This document shows, piece by piece, positions 25,401-35,477 of a DNA stretch of 64,000 bases (the first letter of the stretch is position 1; every line of letters begins with the position of its first letter). The notes beneath the pieces were generated by a model. It worked only from the letters and a program-made list of their open reading frames with translations, made no database searches and had not been told where the DNA came from. The translations under genes and the position numbers were made by a program. The stretch is from Solen grandis. Taxonomy: Eukaryota > Mollusca > Bivalvia > Adapedonta > Solenidae. The stretch lies in NCBI GenBank assembly GCA_021229015.1, contig CM037783.1, positions 56,874,169-56,938,168 of the forward strand, in the 5' to 3' direction.

Positions 25401-25926
25401 AAGGGAGCTATACGAGTACCATTTTTTACAACTTTATGTCGCGGCCACAGATGGAACCAACGACCTCTCGATTCTGGGGCGGACACTCTAACCAGTCTGC
25501 CACCGCGACCAGTCTGTAAAATATGTTTACCACCATACATAAAAGAAATAATCTGAAAAACTTTCATCTTTTTATAAACAGACACATATGTAAAAATTGC
25601 ACATTGTACACCCCACATTGTATGCAATTTGCCTTTAATTACGCTTGTAAACTATATTCAGAACGAAAAAAAAATCATGCTTTACAGCACTAGCTGTGAT
25701 GATATGTTTTTATTAATATTAGTTCAATACAATGCATACCGTATGCTCTTTGAAATTGAAATAATTTATGTAAAACGAAATATATTGCTGTATGTTTACC
25801 CTCCAGAGTTTCACACTGAACAAGATTGAGGTAATCTGCCTGCTTAAGAATTCCAGATTTGAATCCACGGACAAGACCCTCAAGATATCCGTGGTCGATG
25901 TTGAAATAAGCATCTTGGTAATCCAT
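13472..25926 (-). CDS. ATP6V0D1: V-type proton ATPase V0 subunit d, complete, eight exons
   Basis: Exons in transcript order: 25926-25800, 21563-21392, 19513-19335, 19052-18973, 18540-18463, 17442-17266, 16632-16555 and 13633-13472. All seven introns are GT-AG, phases agree, and the coding length is 1053 nt (350 residues plus stop), matching the usual length of about 350. Family landmarks are [15 protein letters not shown] and [13 protein letters not shown] in exon 1, [15 protein letters not shown] in exon 2, [19 protein letters not shown] and [13 protein letters not shown] in exon 3, [11 protein letters not shown] in exon 4, [17 protein letters not shown] in exon 6, and the end [13 protein letters not shown]. 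Subunit d caps the membrane c-ring and couples it to the central stalk in the proton pump of lysosomes, endosomes and plasma membrane. The ATG at 25926 is in good context (GCAATGG); an upstream in-frame TTG was not used. The symbol follows the vertebrate ubiquitous paralogue; molluscs may have a single gene. Confidence 0.97.
14028..14134. repeat. Two-unit tandem duplication, period 53 bp
   Basis: Two adjacent copies of a 53-54 bp unit beginning AATGCTGGTCCCTGGCATTT and ending GGATTATATTAGTT, with a few substitutions, in the last intron of the V-ATPase gene. Confidence 0.85.
15667..16255. mobile_element. Non-autonomous TA-flanked DNA transposon, 589 bp
   Basis: The left end is CACTGTAAACTCTTTATAAC and the reverse complement of the right end is CACTGTAAACTCCTTATAAT. 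Both sides are flanked by TA, as for Tc1/mariner-type insertions. Subterminal motifs around CCGCGTTA recur near 15687, 15729 and 16199, which might be transposase binding sites. There is no long open frame inside; a C run at about 15759-15769 and a short AT-rich core make up the middle. It lies in the last intron of the V-ATPase gene. The superfamily is inferred from the target site only. Confidence 0.75.
17678..17911. mobile_element. TTAA-flanked miniature element, copy 1, with central palindrome
   Basis: 234 bp between two TTAA sites (17674-17677 and 17912-17915). Ends are CCCTTTCCCTCATATAGA and, reverse complemented, CCCTTTCCCTCATAGAGG. CCC-starting ends plus a TTAA target resemble piggyBac-type elements. 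The interior has a 31-base palindrome: GATCAGCCTGCGAGT, one T, then its exact reverse complement. A second copy of identical length is at 31256-31489. No coding capacity. Confidence 0.8.
20520..20870. repeat. Tandem repeat, period about 162 bp, in a V-ATPase intron
   Basis: GTGCCAAGTAATTTTAAAAT occurs at 20601 and 20763, and TGTGACCTTGACCTTGGA ends both units (20692 and 20845). A partial third unit begins near 20522 with GACCTTTACCTTGGAG. Units diverge by substitutions and small indels. Confidence 0.75.
22389..23074. mobile_element. Inverted-repeat-bounded element filled with three 156-bp tandem units
   Basis: The left end CATCCCCCACCAAATGC matches the reverse complement of the right end (CATCCCCCGCCAAATGC), giving 17-bp inverted ends with one difference. 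A stem-loop sits at each boundary: GCCATGTTGACATGGC just outside the left end, and CCCCCACCGCATTTGGCGGGGG at the right. GGTAGAGTTAT recurs at 22569, 22725 and 22881, an exact 156-bp period. A GGAC/AGAC microsatellite (about 22992-23040) precedes the right stem-loop. No open frame is conserved. The flanking 22.1-22.37 and 23.08-23.43 kb hold diverged relatives of the unit. It lies in intron 1 of the V-ATPase gene. Element status is inferred from the ends. Confidence 0.6.
24877..25210 (-). mobile_element. tRNA-derived SINE, family B, full copy with 11-bp target duplication
   Basis: Minus-strand SINE of 334 bp flanked by CTAGAAACTGT at 24866-24876 and 25211-25221. The head (reverse complement of about 25135-25207) reads like a tRNA, with a box A region in GTGGCCAAATGGTTAGAGC and a box B-like GGGTTAGATCCC. 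The body contains AAGTTGTAAAAAATGGTACT and CTTGGCGCTCAGCA. The tail ends in GGATGTTAAACCCAAC. It would be copied by a partner LINE. Confidence 0.85.
25252..25514 (-). mobile_element. tRNA-derived SINE, family B, second copy with 14-bp target duplication
   Basis: 263 bp flanked by TGTAAAATATGTTT at 25238-25251 and 25515-25528. The tRNA-like head on the minus strand starts GGTCGCGGTGGCAGACTGG. The body matches the neighbouring copy at 24877-25210 but lacks about 70 bp of its middle. It inserted separately from its neighbour 30 bp away, since each copy has its own duplication. Confidence 0.85.
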
Positions 25927-26488
25927 TGCTGTCAATTCGGAGGAAATTATAGGAGAGGAAAACTATAGATTTATTTTCTGACGGAACTGTCACATGATAC
26001 TCCTTTTCTGACTTCCGGAAGAACACCAAAGAACGATAACTGCAGTTCCGGCTACAGTACAGTACATAAATCATGTTTCAACTGTCTCCGCTGAAAGTGT
26101 TTTTCTTTCCTGAAATAATTATATATACGGAGGTACATCTAGGTTTTCACATCTCTGTTTATATATAGCTTGGTCTAAAAATAGTCAATAATGTTAGAAC
26201 TTCAAACTCCTGTGTTTTGACGTTTTCTCTTGCACTGACTGCCCGTCTGCTAGGGGAATTGAACGGTAGATCTATTCTAAAATTAGCATTTTACATTATC
26301 TAGATACGCACGACCTGTGTTAATAGATTTATAACTGCTTTGTGTTACAGGACGTACGGAATTTTGAAACTGGCAAATATCAGTTATTAGTTGTTTTTGT
26401 TTAATGACTTTTAAGTAGCAAAACATAAATTGAATGAAACATTTATTTTCGAATATAACTATCAAAGAGTATTTTACATCAATGTTTA

Positions 26489-26543
26489 TCGTCTCCAAAT
26501 GACGGAAATACTGTCGGTGGGACGTTAAACCAAATAAACAACC
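26489..26543 (+). mobile_element. 55-bp SINE tail stub with 10-bp target duplication
   Basis: Only the last 55 bases of the family tail are present (CAAATGACGGAAATACTG through GGGACGTTAAACC), followed by a short A-rich end. The flanks TCAATGTTTA at 26479-26488 and 26544-26553 are identical, so this is a genuine insertion that was severely 5'-truncated during reverse transcription. Confidence 0.7.
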
Positions 26544-26553
26544 TCAATGTTTA

Positions 26554-26784
26554 CAGGGTAGGCCTATTTAATCTTTTCAAAATTTAATTATGCTCTGAAG
26601 AAATTAGCAAGTAAAAATGATGCTTTATTATCATAACTATAATATAGTGCAGATATTTATAATGTTCGGCTCGAATCAATTCTCAGTATGAATCACTGAG
26701 AAGTGTTTTGATAAAATACTTTAGTATTTATCAAAGAAACTGCATTTCATCCAGAATACTGTATTAAAATATCGTGACAAAGTA

Positions 26785-26823
<39 letters not shown>

Positions 26824-28501
26824 ACTGCACAAACTCCCCTTTCGGGTATTACTGGCAAGTATATACAAAGTATATGTTTCTGCTGGTTGTCATCTCAACA
26901 AACAATGGTTCTTAACTTTTATTTCCGTGAGAAAAGGATTTTCTATCAAAGAAAATCGTAAAAATACTTATTCGGCACCGCTTTACATCATCATCCCAAA
27001 GTATTTATATATTGATAGAACTTCAAACTCCTGTGCTTTGACGTCTCACTGTTGATGCTTTCTCTTGTACTGACTGTCGAAAAAGATTTTTTTTCCTGAT
27101 ATAACCATTCCCGAAATATCATCAGATTCAGTTCAGCCTCTATTGTTAGGTTCTGGATGGGGAATTTTTTCATTTAAAGCAGCTCGTTCACAGATGGTCA
27201 TTGACAAGGAATTTGAATTTTAACCAGATAGCCAGAGGCTCACTTAAAATTTGATATGAAATAACAATTCATGTCATATACTACATATAGTATGTTTATA
27301 TTTCTTTCGACACTTAGATATACTGTGTAAACCAGGGTCTCTTAATACTAGAGAGACCCTGTGTAGACCTACTGGTGTCCCCTTTTTTCTATAGGGTAAT
27401 GGTATGTTCTACTCTCGGGTTATCGATGGAGGCGTGACAGTCATTAAAAAGTAGTGTTTCTCAGCCCATTAATAAATGTATTTACGTATATGATATAGCC
27501 AATTTAGATATATGAAGCCTAACCGGTCAGCCCCATCTGAATCACTGACCGTTTAAATTTCGGTCCATTAAAATTATATTTCTTATAGAATATCCTTATA
27601 CTGGTAACATGTATCTTAGGAGTATAATGTTCTATCAATATATAATTAAGTGATATAGTAAAAAAGGCCCTGTTCATAATAATAATAAAACACATAAAAA
27701 ACAAACGAACGTGTTTTGTTGTTTTTGTTTTGTTTGTTTTTTTGGTAGTATTGGTAGAACTTCATACTCCTGTGCATGTATGCGAATACTATTATACAGG
27801 CCCTATAATTATGATTGGCACACACGTTGTAGGCCATAAGATGATCATGTCTGCGCATAATAATACTAACCGGTAGGCCCTATACTATTTGATAATGTGT
27901 TTATTTTTAGTGTAGAGTTTTGATATATAAGAACTCGTATATGTCTCTCAAAACCGAATAACCTCGACGAAAGGACTGTAATTCACCTGTTTAACGGATC
28001 TTCTTCTTTTTCCTTTTAAAAAAAAAAATAATAATAATAAAGATTAACAGTACTTACAGTTTTACGCGAATATTTCAAATGTTTCTTAAATATCCTATGC
28101 GCTCGAGTGAAATGTATCATTTATAAGGTAGGGTTATGGTCGTTTCGTCGACCTGATTACGTATAGTAAATGAAAAGTCGTTTCGTCTACCTGAATATTC
28201 ATTAGGTGAAAAGTGTGAAATACTTCATTCACACCTAATTCCTCTCTGCAGAATGGAATTGCATTTTTCTTTCAATCGAGACATTGCACAACACTTTTGG
28301 GCTAACCTGTTGGATGTAAAATTCATGACAACTTATAAAAATAAAACTTGACTCAATTCAACACTTCTCTCGTTCTCACAAAGAGCAAAAATCTAAAGAT
28401 AGGCATTTATTTGAAGAAATATTTCCATTTGATTTTATTTATATTACCACGCGTGAACGTACTGATAGCCTTGGACTTTGACAGTGACGGTATTATGTTG
28501 A
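26554..28501. other. Intergenic stretch between divergent V-ATPase and AHCY genes
   Basis: No gene recognised. It contains a (TATC)n tract at 26785-26823. A repeated block, TAGAACTTCAAACTCCTGTG followed by TTTGACGT and TTCTCTTG, occurs at about 26194-26245 and 27016-27078, with a shorter relative near 27755. Two GTCGTTTCGTC motifs lie near 28139 and 28170. Regulatory sequence for both genes is likely here but only the AHCY-proximal motifs were assigned. Confidence 0.45.
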
Positions 28502-28617
28502 CCAATCAAAAGAATTGTAGTCACGTGATATGCTTATTTGCACCAAGCATATAAATAGGATCGGCCAACGTTAAACTGCCTCTATTTCTTTCAAGAAGCC
28601 GGTGGTTGAGACACGTG
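28502..28617 (+). promoter_or_regulatory. AHCY core promoter: CCAAT box, two CACGTG E-boxes, TATA box
   Basis: CCAAT at 28502-28506, CACGTG at 28522-28527, TATAAATA at 28550-28557 and a second CACGTG at 28612-28617 lie in order upstream of the AHCY start codon at 28650. A TATA box at this position would place transcription start near 28580, next to the pyrimidine-rich CTGCCTCTATTTCTTTC. E-boxes of this sequence bind Myc/Max-type bHLH factors in animals. The motif matches are exact; use in vivo is inferred. Confidence 0.6.
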
Positions 28618-28649
28618 CGTTAGTCTCGGTTTACACAAAATTACACAAA

Positions 28650-31600
28650 ATGACAAAAAAAGTACAATACAAAGTTGGTAAGTCAAATGTTTGTTGATAC
28701 GTCAGTTATCTCATATTGTTTTGTTCTTTTAAATAGTTGTCAGGCGTTAAATCTTTGTAAAATGGTACTATTAACAACAAAGAGTAACGCTAGTTGCTCA
28801 TGGATCCAAATGTCAAATGTGAAAGTAGAAATTGACATTGGCAAATTTTAATATGATCATAGTAGGATCGTGCAGTATAAAATGTCATTTACAGATGAAG
28901 ATATTTATATGCAAGTTGCCATTATTTTTTTTTTAAATAAAGCTAAGAGCTATGGTAAAGAAAAAATTATTTTTACATTTTTTTCTGAATCAATTTCTTT
29001 TAATATCCACATCCAATTGCAATTAAAAATCAATCCTGATAAAATTTCATTTGAAATTAAGTAAGATAGGCCTATGGTGAATGTAAATGTTGATATTTTG
29101 ATATAAATTTAAGAGAAATAATTCATATAGATCTGTACTGTAGTGATTGGCCTTCATAGGCATGCACTTCTAACTGCTGTGCTGTTGGGCTAGCTCTTTA
29201 AAATGACATGGTTACAGTGTCAGTCTACTGACCAATGGGGCTAGGGTTCGATCCCTGGCAGGGGCCAGATATTGTTTCTCTTGATATGAAATATGTCTTG
29301 GATTGAACCCTAGACGCCTGGGTCAGTAGAATGACAATCTCATCACATCGCTAAAGAGCTAGCCCAACAGTAAGGCTGTTGGAAGTGCCTACATTAGGTA
29401 TGTAGGCCAATCCCTACAGATCTAAGTATTCTTTGGTTAATTTTTAGATAATAAGATATTGTTGATGTATAACCTGTGTATAACAATTGTTTTTGTCACC
29501 TCCCACTGTAAGGGATGAACAAAACTTAAGAAGTATATATTCCATACTTATTGGTTATATTGAGTAGTATATGAATATTGGTATGTCCCCCACCATATTT
29601 TTTTTTTCTCTGATATATATTTTACCTTTGAATCAGGTTATAATGGTATATGAAACAGATGTTGTTACAACTGTCAGTTCTAATTTACACCACTGGGATG
29701 CAAGCAGTATCTGTTAATGCGTAGTATCCATGATTTGCTTATAATATTGTCAAATGTAATGCTATGTTGGAAAAAAAATTATGATTTTATTGATATTATA
29801 TAACTCGTTCAGTAAGGGGAACTTTTCCACAAAGTGATATATTTGACAATATTATTAGCAAATCTCTGATACGACTTGACCCTAGATACTGACTGCATCC
29901 CAGTAGAAACCCTGCATCTCAAAGTTGTAGACCAGTTAACTCTTATTTTACTTGTAAATATGTTTTGTGTACATTGTATATTATCATTAGTACCGGTTGA
30001 AATGGTTGAAAAAAATTGTGATGTAATTTTAAGATTTAATGGAAATAAGAATTTATCGCGTGACAAAGTGTGATATGTGGTACAGTGGTAGTGTACAGGG
30101 CAGCAGATCTGAGTGCTGTTTGAACCCTGTTAGAGGCAAGACGCTTCATATATATACCTTCCCCAAGAGGCAAGTACTGGTCCAACCTTAGGAATCACTT
30201 AGGATGTGATGAAATCAAAATAAGAGGAAAGTGACAGTAGTGCTGGAATTTGTTTTTGGACTTGTTTTTTCTAGTCACGTTTTTCATTTGCTTTGAATAG
30301 TTGTTAGTGTTTGGAAAGTCCAAAGTGTGTTAATAGCCTTTTTGAAATAAATACTTCTATTGGATTGGTTATATATGCATTCCAAAATTGCATATAATTA
30401 ATAGGGCATGCTGTGTAAAAGAAAGAAAAATGTGCTGATCAGCAAAATAGAAGCAATGTTTTGTTTGTTGAATGGCTTATCATCTGTATTATAACTTGTA
30501 AATGTAATTAAGCATGGTTATGGTTATGGTAAATATTATATGTCTAAAAAAAGAATTGGAGACAAATTCTGGTGTCCAAAATATTCAGCCATTCTGCAAT
30601 GTGCCATTTCTGCAGTGTTTATAAGTTGCTATTGAGGAGCCGAACGTTGCTTGTTGTCTTTAAACTTGGGTTTGTGACTGATGAAAGAAAGAAAAATATA
30701 AAATAAATCAAAGGGCAAGCAAGAGTCAAAATGAAAATATGAAAAAAAAGCATAATAATCAGTTTTACGTGAAATGGAAAGATACGTGGTAAGGCCTAAA
30801 AAAAATCTGTGTTTTGGGCAACCCAACCCTACCTAGTGAAAACCTGCCAACCCTAAAGTTTTCAGCTGCCATTTTCCATGATTCATTCACTATTATGACT
30901 GGACTTAAAAAAGAAAGATATAAAAAAACATGATTCCGACCCTACCTAAATTTTTTGAGACTGTTGCCCGAAACACAGAATTGTTTCTTTAGGCTCTCCT
31001 CATCAGAAATTGATTGTAGATGTTATGTAGATGATCTCCTTTGGCTTGGTTATGAATATGATGTTCTTTACGCGTTTCAGAAATTTTTTAGGAACTTGGA
31101 AGATTGATGCAGTAAAACAGCCTAAATGAATCTGCAGTGTATATTAGGAATAAAAAAAACTTTTGGTGTAAAACACACACACCAGTGAGATCCTCACTAA
31201 AATGATATACATACACCAGAGCTTAACTAACAATATAATGGTGTTTAAGGTTTAACCCTTTCCCTCATATATACTCATTTTGACGCCCTCAATAGGTATC
31301 ACATAAAGCCTGATCTGCAGAAAACCACAGTTAAACCTTACCAAATTTAATTACAAAATCCTCATTTCCAGACCACTGAGGAGCAGCGAACAGCATAAAA
31401 CCTGACCAGCCTGCGAGTTACTCGCAGGCTGATCTGGTTTTATGCTGTTCGCATAGGTCTTTTCATGGTGTCCTCTATGAGGGAAAGGGTTAAAGGATTT
31501 GTTTCTGTAGTTTGTCTTGAAAGTCTGGTCCAGTTCAACTCAAGTCAGTTGTAGTAAATCTCTGGTGGCTACTGGGATCGAGCCACTGGTCCAGTGGTTG

Positions 31601-34600
31601 AAAAGGTTAATGTTGAACCATGAGAAACCCGTCTGACTGTCAGTCTGTTTCCACACAGTAACTTTTGAAAGACTAAATTCATGAATTGAATTTGTCACAT
31701 TTGGTATGCAAGATACAGGTCCGGTTTGACTATTGATTACAATCCACTGATTCATTCTAGTACTAGAGTTTTGTGCCCTTAAGAGGCAAATCTTATGTAA
31801 AATGACTGTTTTGGCACAATAAGTTAATAACTGCTTGAAAGACTTGCGTATTTAATTCATATTTAGCATGCAAGCGTATAATACCAAAAACAAAATGGTC
31901 TCAATTTTGGTTACAATCCACTGACTTACGGTATGAATAGTTAATTGATAATTTCATTTATCTTTTATTCTGATAATAGAATAAGTTATTATTCAGAGAT
32001 CAAAACTATTGTATTTTTTTTTCTCCACATTTACAAAAGATCATCCTCCATGACATTTGCAACAATTAACAAATTGCTTCCTAACATGAACATTGTTCTT
32101 GTATATCATGTATGAATGTTTAACTGATAAAGTAATGTCGGTTTAGGGGATTTCAAGTTTTATCATTGTGGTGACCTTGTACATGATGCCATGTGTTTGT
32201 GAGATTATAGGGGTTCATAAATTGTTGCCATTTCCAGGAGTGGAGTTACACTTAGCAGTTAGCTTTATTGATAGTAAATAAAACTGCATTTGTAACAATT
32301 GTCAAATCAATAGTACGTACACTAATAGTATACTTTGTTTCTTGTCTCAGCGGTAATGTACATTATGTAACTTCAGGTATGGAGTGTGCTATTTATAATT
32401 GTCACTTTGGAAATTGAAACTGGTCTACCTGTGTATGTATGATGTGCTCGGCTGTCGATCAACTTTGTATGAATTATACAAGGTTTAGATTAGAATTAAG
32501 ATACAAATGAGGCAGGTGAAAAAATGGGCTGATATTCAAGCTATCGGTGAAATCTGAATATATTTAGCCAAACAAGAGTGCAATTCCAGATAGTACATCT
32601 GGCTTAAGACAAAGCTCTTTATCAGTGGTTTACACTTGTTTGTGTCAATTGTTGAAGCTTGGACATTACCCCTTCATCACACTCGGATAAGATTTTGCAG
32701 GTCTGGGCCAATGTAAGATCTGGCTGAGATGCATGTTGATTGTCAAGGCCAAGGATTGATTGTTTCAACTCTGCAAAAAGAGCCTTGAAAGTTGAATAAC
32801 TGGCCGGTTGGCTGGTACAGCATTCCCATTTACCTTTTGTAGTTATTTTTGTTTTGTTTTTGTTTTTTGCCCCGAACATTGGCCATTGTAAAGACTTTAT
32901 GCAGGAGTACAAAGTTAATGAAAGGTAGCAATTAATTGTACCTCTGGCCTCAAAATTCAGGGGGAACCCTTGCAAGTCATGAATTTGCAAACTATTAAAT
33001 TATTGTACACCCACTCCTCTTGTGGTGGAAAAAATATTGACATTGCTTAGTCTTCCTTACAAAATTGTCCACTGACAAATGCAAATTGAGGGTCAAAATG
33101 GGTGATGTTGTGTGCCAGGGAAATTCTTGAGATGTATAAAAATACATAATACAGATCCAAAGCTTTGGAGTTTTATCCCACTTGTTAATATAAGTTTCAA
33201 GAACTAAATTCTCATTTGACACTACAGTAATAAGATGAAACATAAAAATAAATATATTCTCATTTTCAGCTGACATCAACCTTGCTGATTGGGGCAGGAA
33301 ATGCATCGAGATTGCTGAGAATGAAATGCCAGGGTTGATGGACATGAGGAAGAGATACGGCCCCAGCAAGCCCCTGAAGGGCGCACGTATCGCAGGCTGT
33401 CTCCATATGACCACACAGACAGCTGTCCTCATTGAGACTCTCACTGCCCTCGGAGCTGAGGTAAGTAGCTTGACCTTTTGACAGATCACCAGTATTTTAA
33501 AGAGTATAATTATATGATCCTTATTCAATCTTATTCTGTTGAAAATGAGACTGTTGTTTACAATTAAAAAACTACAGATGAAACAGAACTTTGAGAGATT
33601 TTGCCAAAATGGGGGTATGACTTGCAGTATAATTGTAACTTTCATTTATTGAATGATATATAAAGCATGATGTGTAAAATGCCCGTTGTCCAGTGCCAGA
33701 ACAGAGAGAGTCACTTCTGTCTTTTTTACAGGTTCAGTGGTCCAGTTGCAACATTTTCTCAACACAAGACTTCGCCGCAGCAGCCATCGCCAAGACCGGC
33801 GTGCCAGTATACGCATGGAAGGGAGAGACAGACGAGGAATACATGTGGTGCATTGAGCAGGTATGGCAGTGGTTTTTTTTTTGGTCAAAATATTTGGAGA
33901 ATATAGGAGACATTCCCCACTGTATGAAATATATAATTTTCCCCCCAATTTTTTTTGCATTTCTTCCCCTCCATGATTATGACAGTTTAAATACCATATT
34001 GTGTGCATGGACTCACTGTTGCAGTGTCTGTTTTAAATGTTTTATTCTTGATGAAATTGTCCAAACATGTTATATTATTATTATTATTTTATGCAATATA
34101 ACAGAAATAAGAGAAAAATACAATAAAACACCAACATTATATATATAGTAGAAAAATTCCCCTTTTAGCTTCTTCGCACACTTTTCACCTCTGGGCCTCC
34201 TATGGGTCTTGAACCCTTTCCCTCCAAAGTGAATAAAACACTGTATGGCACATGGATCTGTATGTGTATTCCAACAAGGTTGCAGGAACTTGTTGAACAT
34301 TAGTTGTGTACATAGACAACAACTTCTGATAACTTTTAGAACCATCATTTTGTCTTCACAAAATTTCATATTTGCATTTTACACAGTGGGAGGAACACAA
34401 GAATAAAACTACATTGTGAAAACAGTATGCATTTGTTATGCCTATTCAAAGAAGTAGGGGCATATTGTTTTGCAAATATTCGTCAGTGGTCAGTTCACAT
34501 TGTTTCTTATTGATATTACATATCAATATAAAATTGTATTGGTACCAATTATGGTTAAATGTACCCTTGAAATGTTTTGAAAGTTTTGCATCAGCAGTTT

Positions 34601-34891
34601 TAATTCATAGTTATAATGACAGGGTTCTTTCACTTAGGATATTCATAGGATTATTATTTTTATGCATACTTTAATACGCATTTTAATGAATTACTGACAT
34701 AGTTCCAGTATTGTACAATATTTTATAAAATCTTTAGTATCCCATGAAGCCTTTTTTGTTGTCTTTCACATGCTCACAAAATTTTTTACAGACCCTCATA
34801 TTCCCCGACGGCAAGCCTCTCAACATGATCTTGGACGATGGCGGTGATCTCACAAACCTCGTACACGAGAAGCACCCAACATACCTGGATG
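28650..34891 (+). CDS. AHCY: Adenosylhomocysteinase, exons 1-4 only (C-terminal two thirds absent)
   Basis: Exons 28650-28677, 33270-33460, 33732-33860 and 34792-34891, all with GT-AG introns and agreeing phases, give about 149 residues of an enzyme usually about 430 long. The product starts MTKKVQYKV. Landmarks: [71 protein letters not shown] and [17 protein letters not shown]. These belong to the substrate-binding domain; the His in CLHMT and the Asp in DDGGDLTN are family active-site positions. The enzyme hydrolyses S-adenosylhomocysteine to adenosine and homocysteine and so keeps cytosolic and nuclear methylation running. Exon 4 ends mid-codon at a good donor (GTAAGA), so the gene should continue, but no NAD-binding-domain exon was found downstream. 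The N gap at 35378 is the likely reason. Gene identity is firm. Confidence 0.95.
29129..29423. mobile_element. Foldback element with long imperfect arms and opposed tRNA-like box B motifs
   Basis: The arms begin AGATCTGTACTGTAGTGAT and, from the other end, AGATCTGTAGGGATTGGCC. They stay alignable through GGGCTAGCTCTTTA and GTCAGTCTACTGACC for about 125 bp per side, leaving a loop of about 45 bp. Near the inner end of each arm is a box B-like sequence: GGTTCGATCCC on the plus strand (about 29248) and GGTTCAATCC on the minus strand (about 29300). The structure suggests two tRNA-derived heads joined head-to-head or a foldback transposon. It lies in AHCY intron 1. No clear target duplication was found. 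Confidence 0.65.
30792..30995. mobile_element. Small inverted-repeat element in AHCY intron 1
   Basis: The left end AGGCCTAAAAAAAATCTGTG continues TTTTGGGCAAC. The reverse complement of the right end reads AGCCTAAAGAAACAATTCTG and continues TGTTTCGGGCAAC, giving arms of about 32 bp with small gaps. CCAACCCTACC and GACCCTACC blocks repeat inside. The layout is similar to 2344-2613. No coding capacity. Confidence 0.55.
31256..31489. mobile_element. TTAA-flanked miniature element, copy 2, with central palindrome
   Basis: 234 bp between TTAA at 31252-31255 and 31490-31493, the same length as the copy at 17678-17911 and nearly identical to it. The palindrome arm reads GACCAGCCTGCGAGT here, one base off a perfect match to its partner. 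High identity over the whole length suggests recent activity of the family. Confidence 0.8.
31494..33269. other. Remainder of AHCY intron 1
   Basis: No coding exon or repeat with definable ends was recognised here. The intron ends in a pyrimidine-rich tract and AG at 33268-33269. Confidence 0.5.
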
Positions 34892-34984
34892 GTAAGACAA
34901 AAAAAATATGTTGAGAATAACACCAATGCTATTTTGTATCCACTCTCACTGACTAAATAATCCAGGGAATACATCTGTGTTTAT

Positions 34985-35377
34985 GCCCGGCCCCCCTGCC
35001 ATGAAATGGCAATGGGTGTTTAGTGTTACACCTGTCTGTGTGTGTGCAAGAAATTGTGTCCAGCTGTAACTTTGATCTTGATTTGTCGTATTCCAAATAT
35101 CCCTTAGGACAAGACTATGTGTTGCTTACAAGAACCAGGTTGATAGCTTTAAGGTCAAGGTCACAGCACTCAGTTGACCTTAAAATTTTGCCCAAGTCTT
35201 ATTTTGTTGTGAATGATGGTGTTTTGAAATAACTTGGCACAAGTGATCCTGAGGACAAGACAATGTGTCGCAAACAAGAACCAGGAAACTAGTTTAAAGG
35301 TCAAGGTCACATCACTTGGTTAAGGTCAGTATCACAGTGCTCATTTGATCTTAAAATTATCTTTTAAATTTCCATTT
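34985..35377. repeat. Stem-loop plus ~146-bp tandem repeat running into the assembly gap
   Basis: TGCCATGAAATGGCA forms a small stem-loop near 34998. Two diverged units follow: AGGACAAGACTATGTGTTGC at 35106 and AGGACAAGACAATGTGTCGC at 35252, each ending in AAAGGTCAAGGTCACA-like sequence (35151 and 35297). The array is interrupted by N bases at 35378, so its size is unknown. Repeats of this sort may have caused the gap. Confidence 0.65.
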
Positions 35378-35477
35378 NNNNNNNNNNNNNNNNNNNNNNN
35401 NNNNNNNNNNNNNNNNNNNNNNNNNNNNNNNNNNNNNNNNNNNNNNNNNNNNNNNNNNNNNNNNNNNNNNNNNNNNN
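35378..35477. other. Assembly gap, 100 N
   Basis: Exactly 100 N. A round 100 usually marks a gap of unknown length. It interrupts the third coding exon of CIAO2B and lies where the remaining AHCY exons would be expected. Confidence 0.99.

Noticed and set aside
25927..25935. Earlier start of the V-ATPase subunit d at an in-frame TTG
   Set aside because: The ATG at 25926 has a good context and gives the normal family length.
33667..34148. Longer open frames covering AHCY exon 3
   Set aside because: They read through into intron sequence. Only 33732-33860 carries the conserved protein and has splice sites at both ends.
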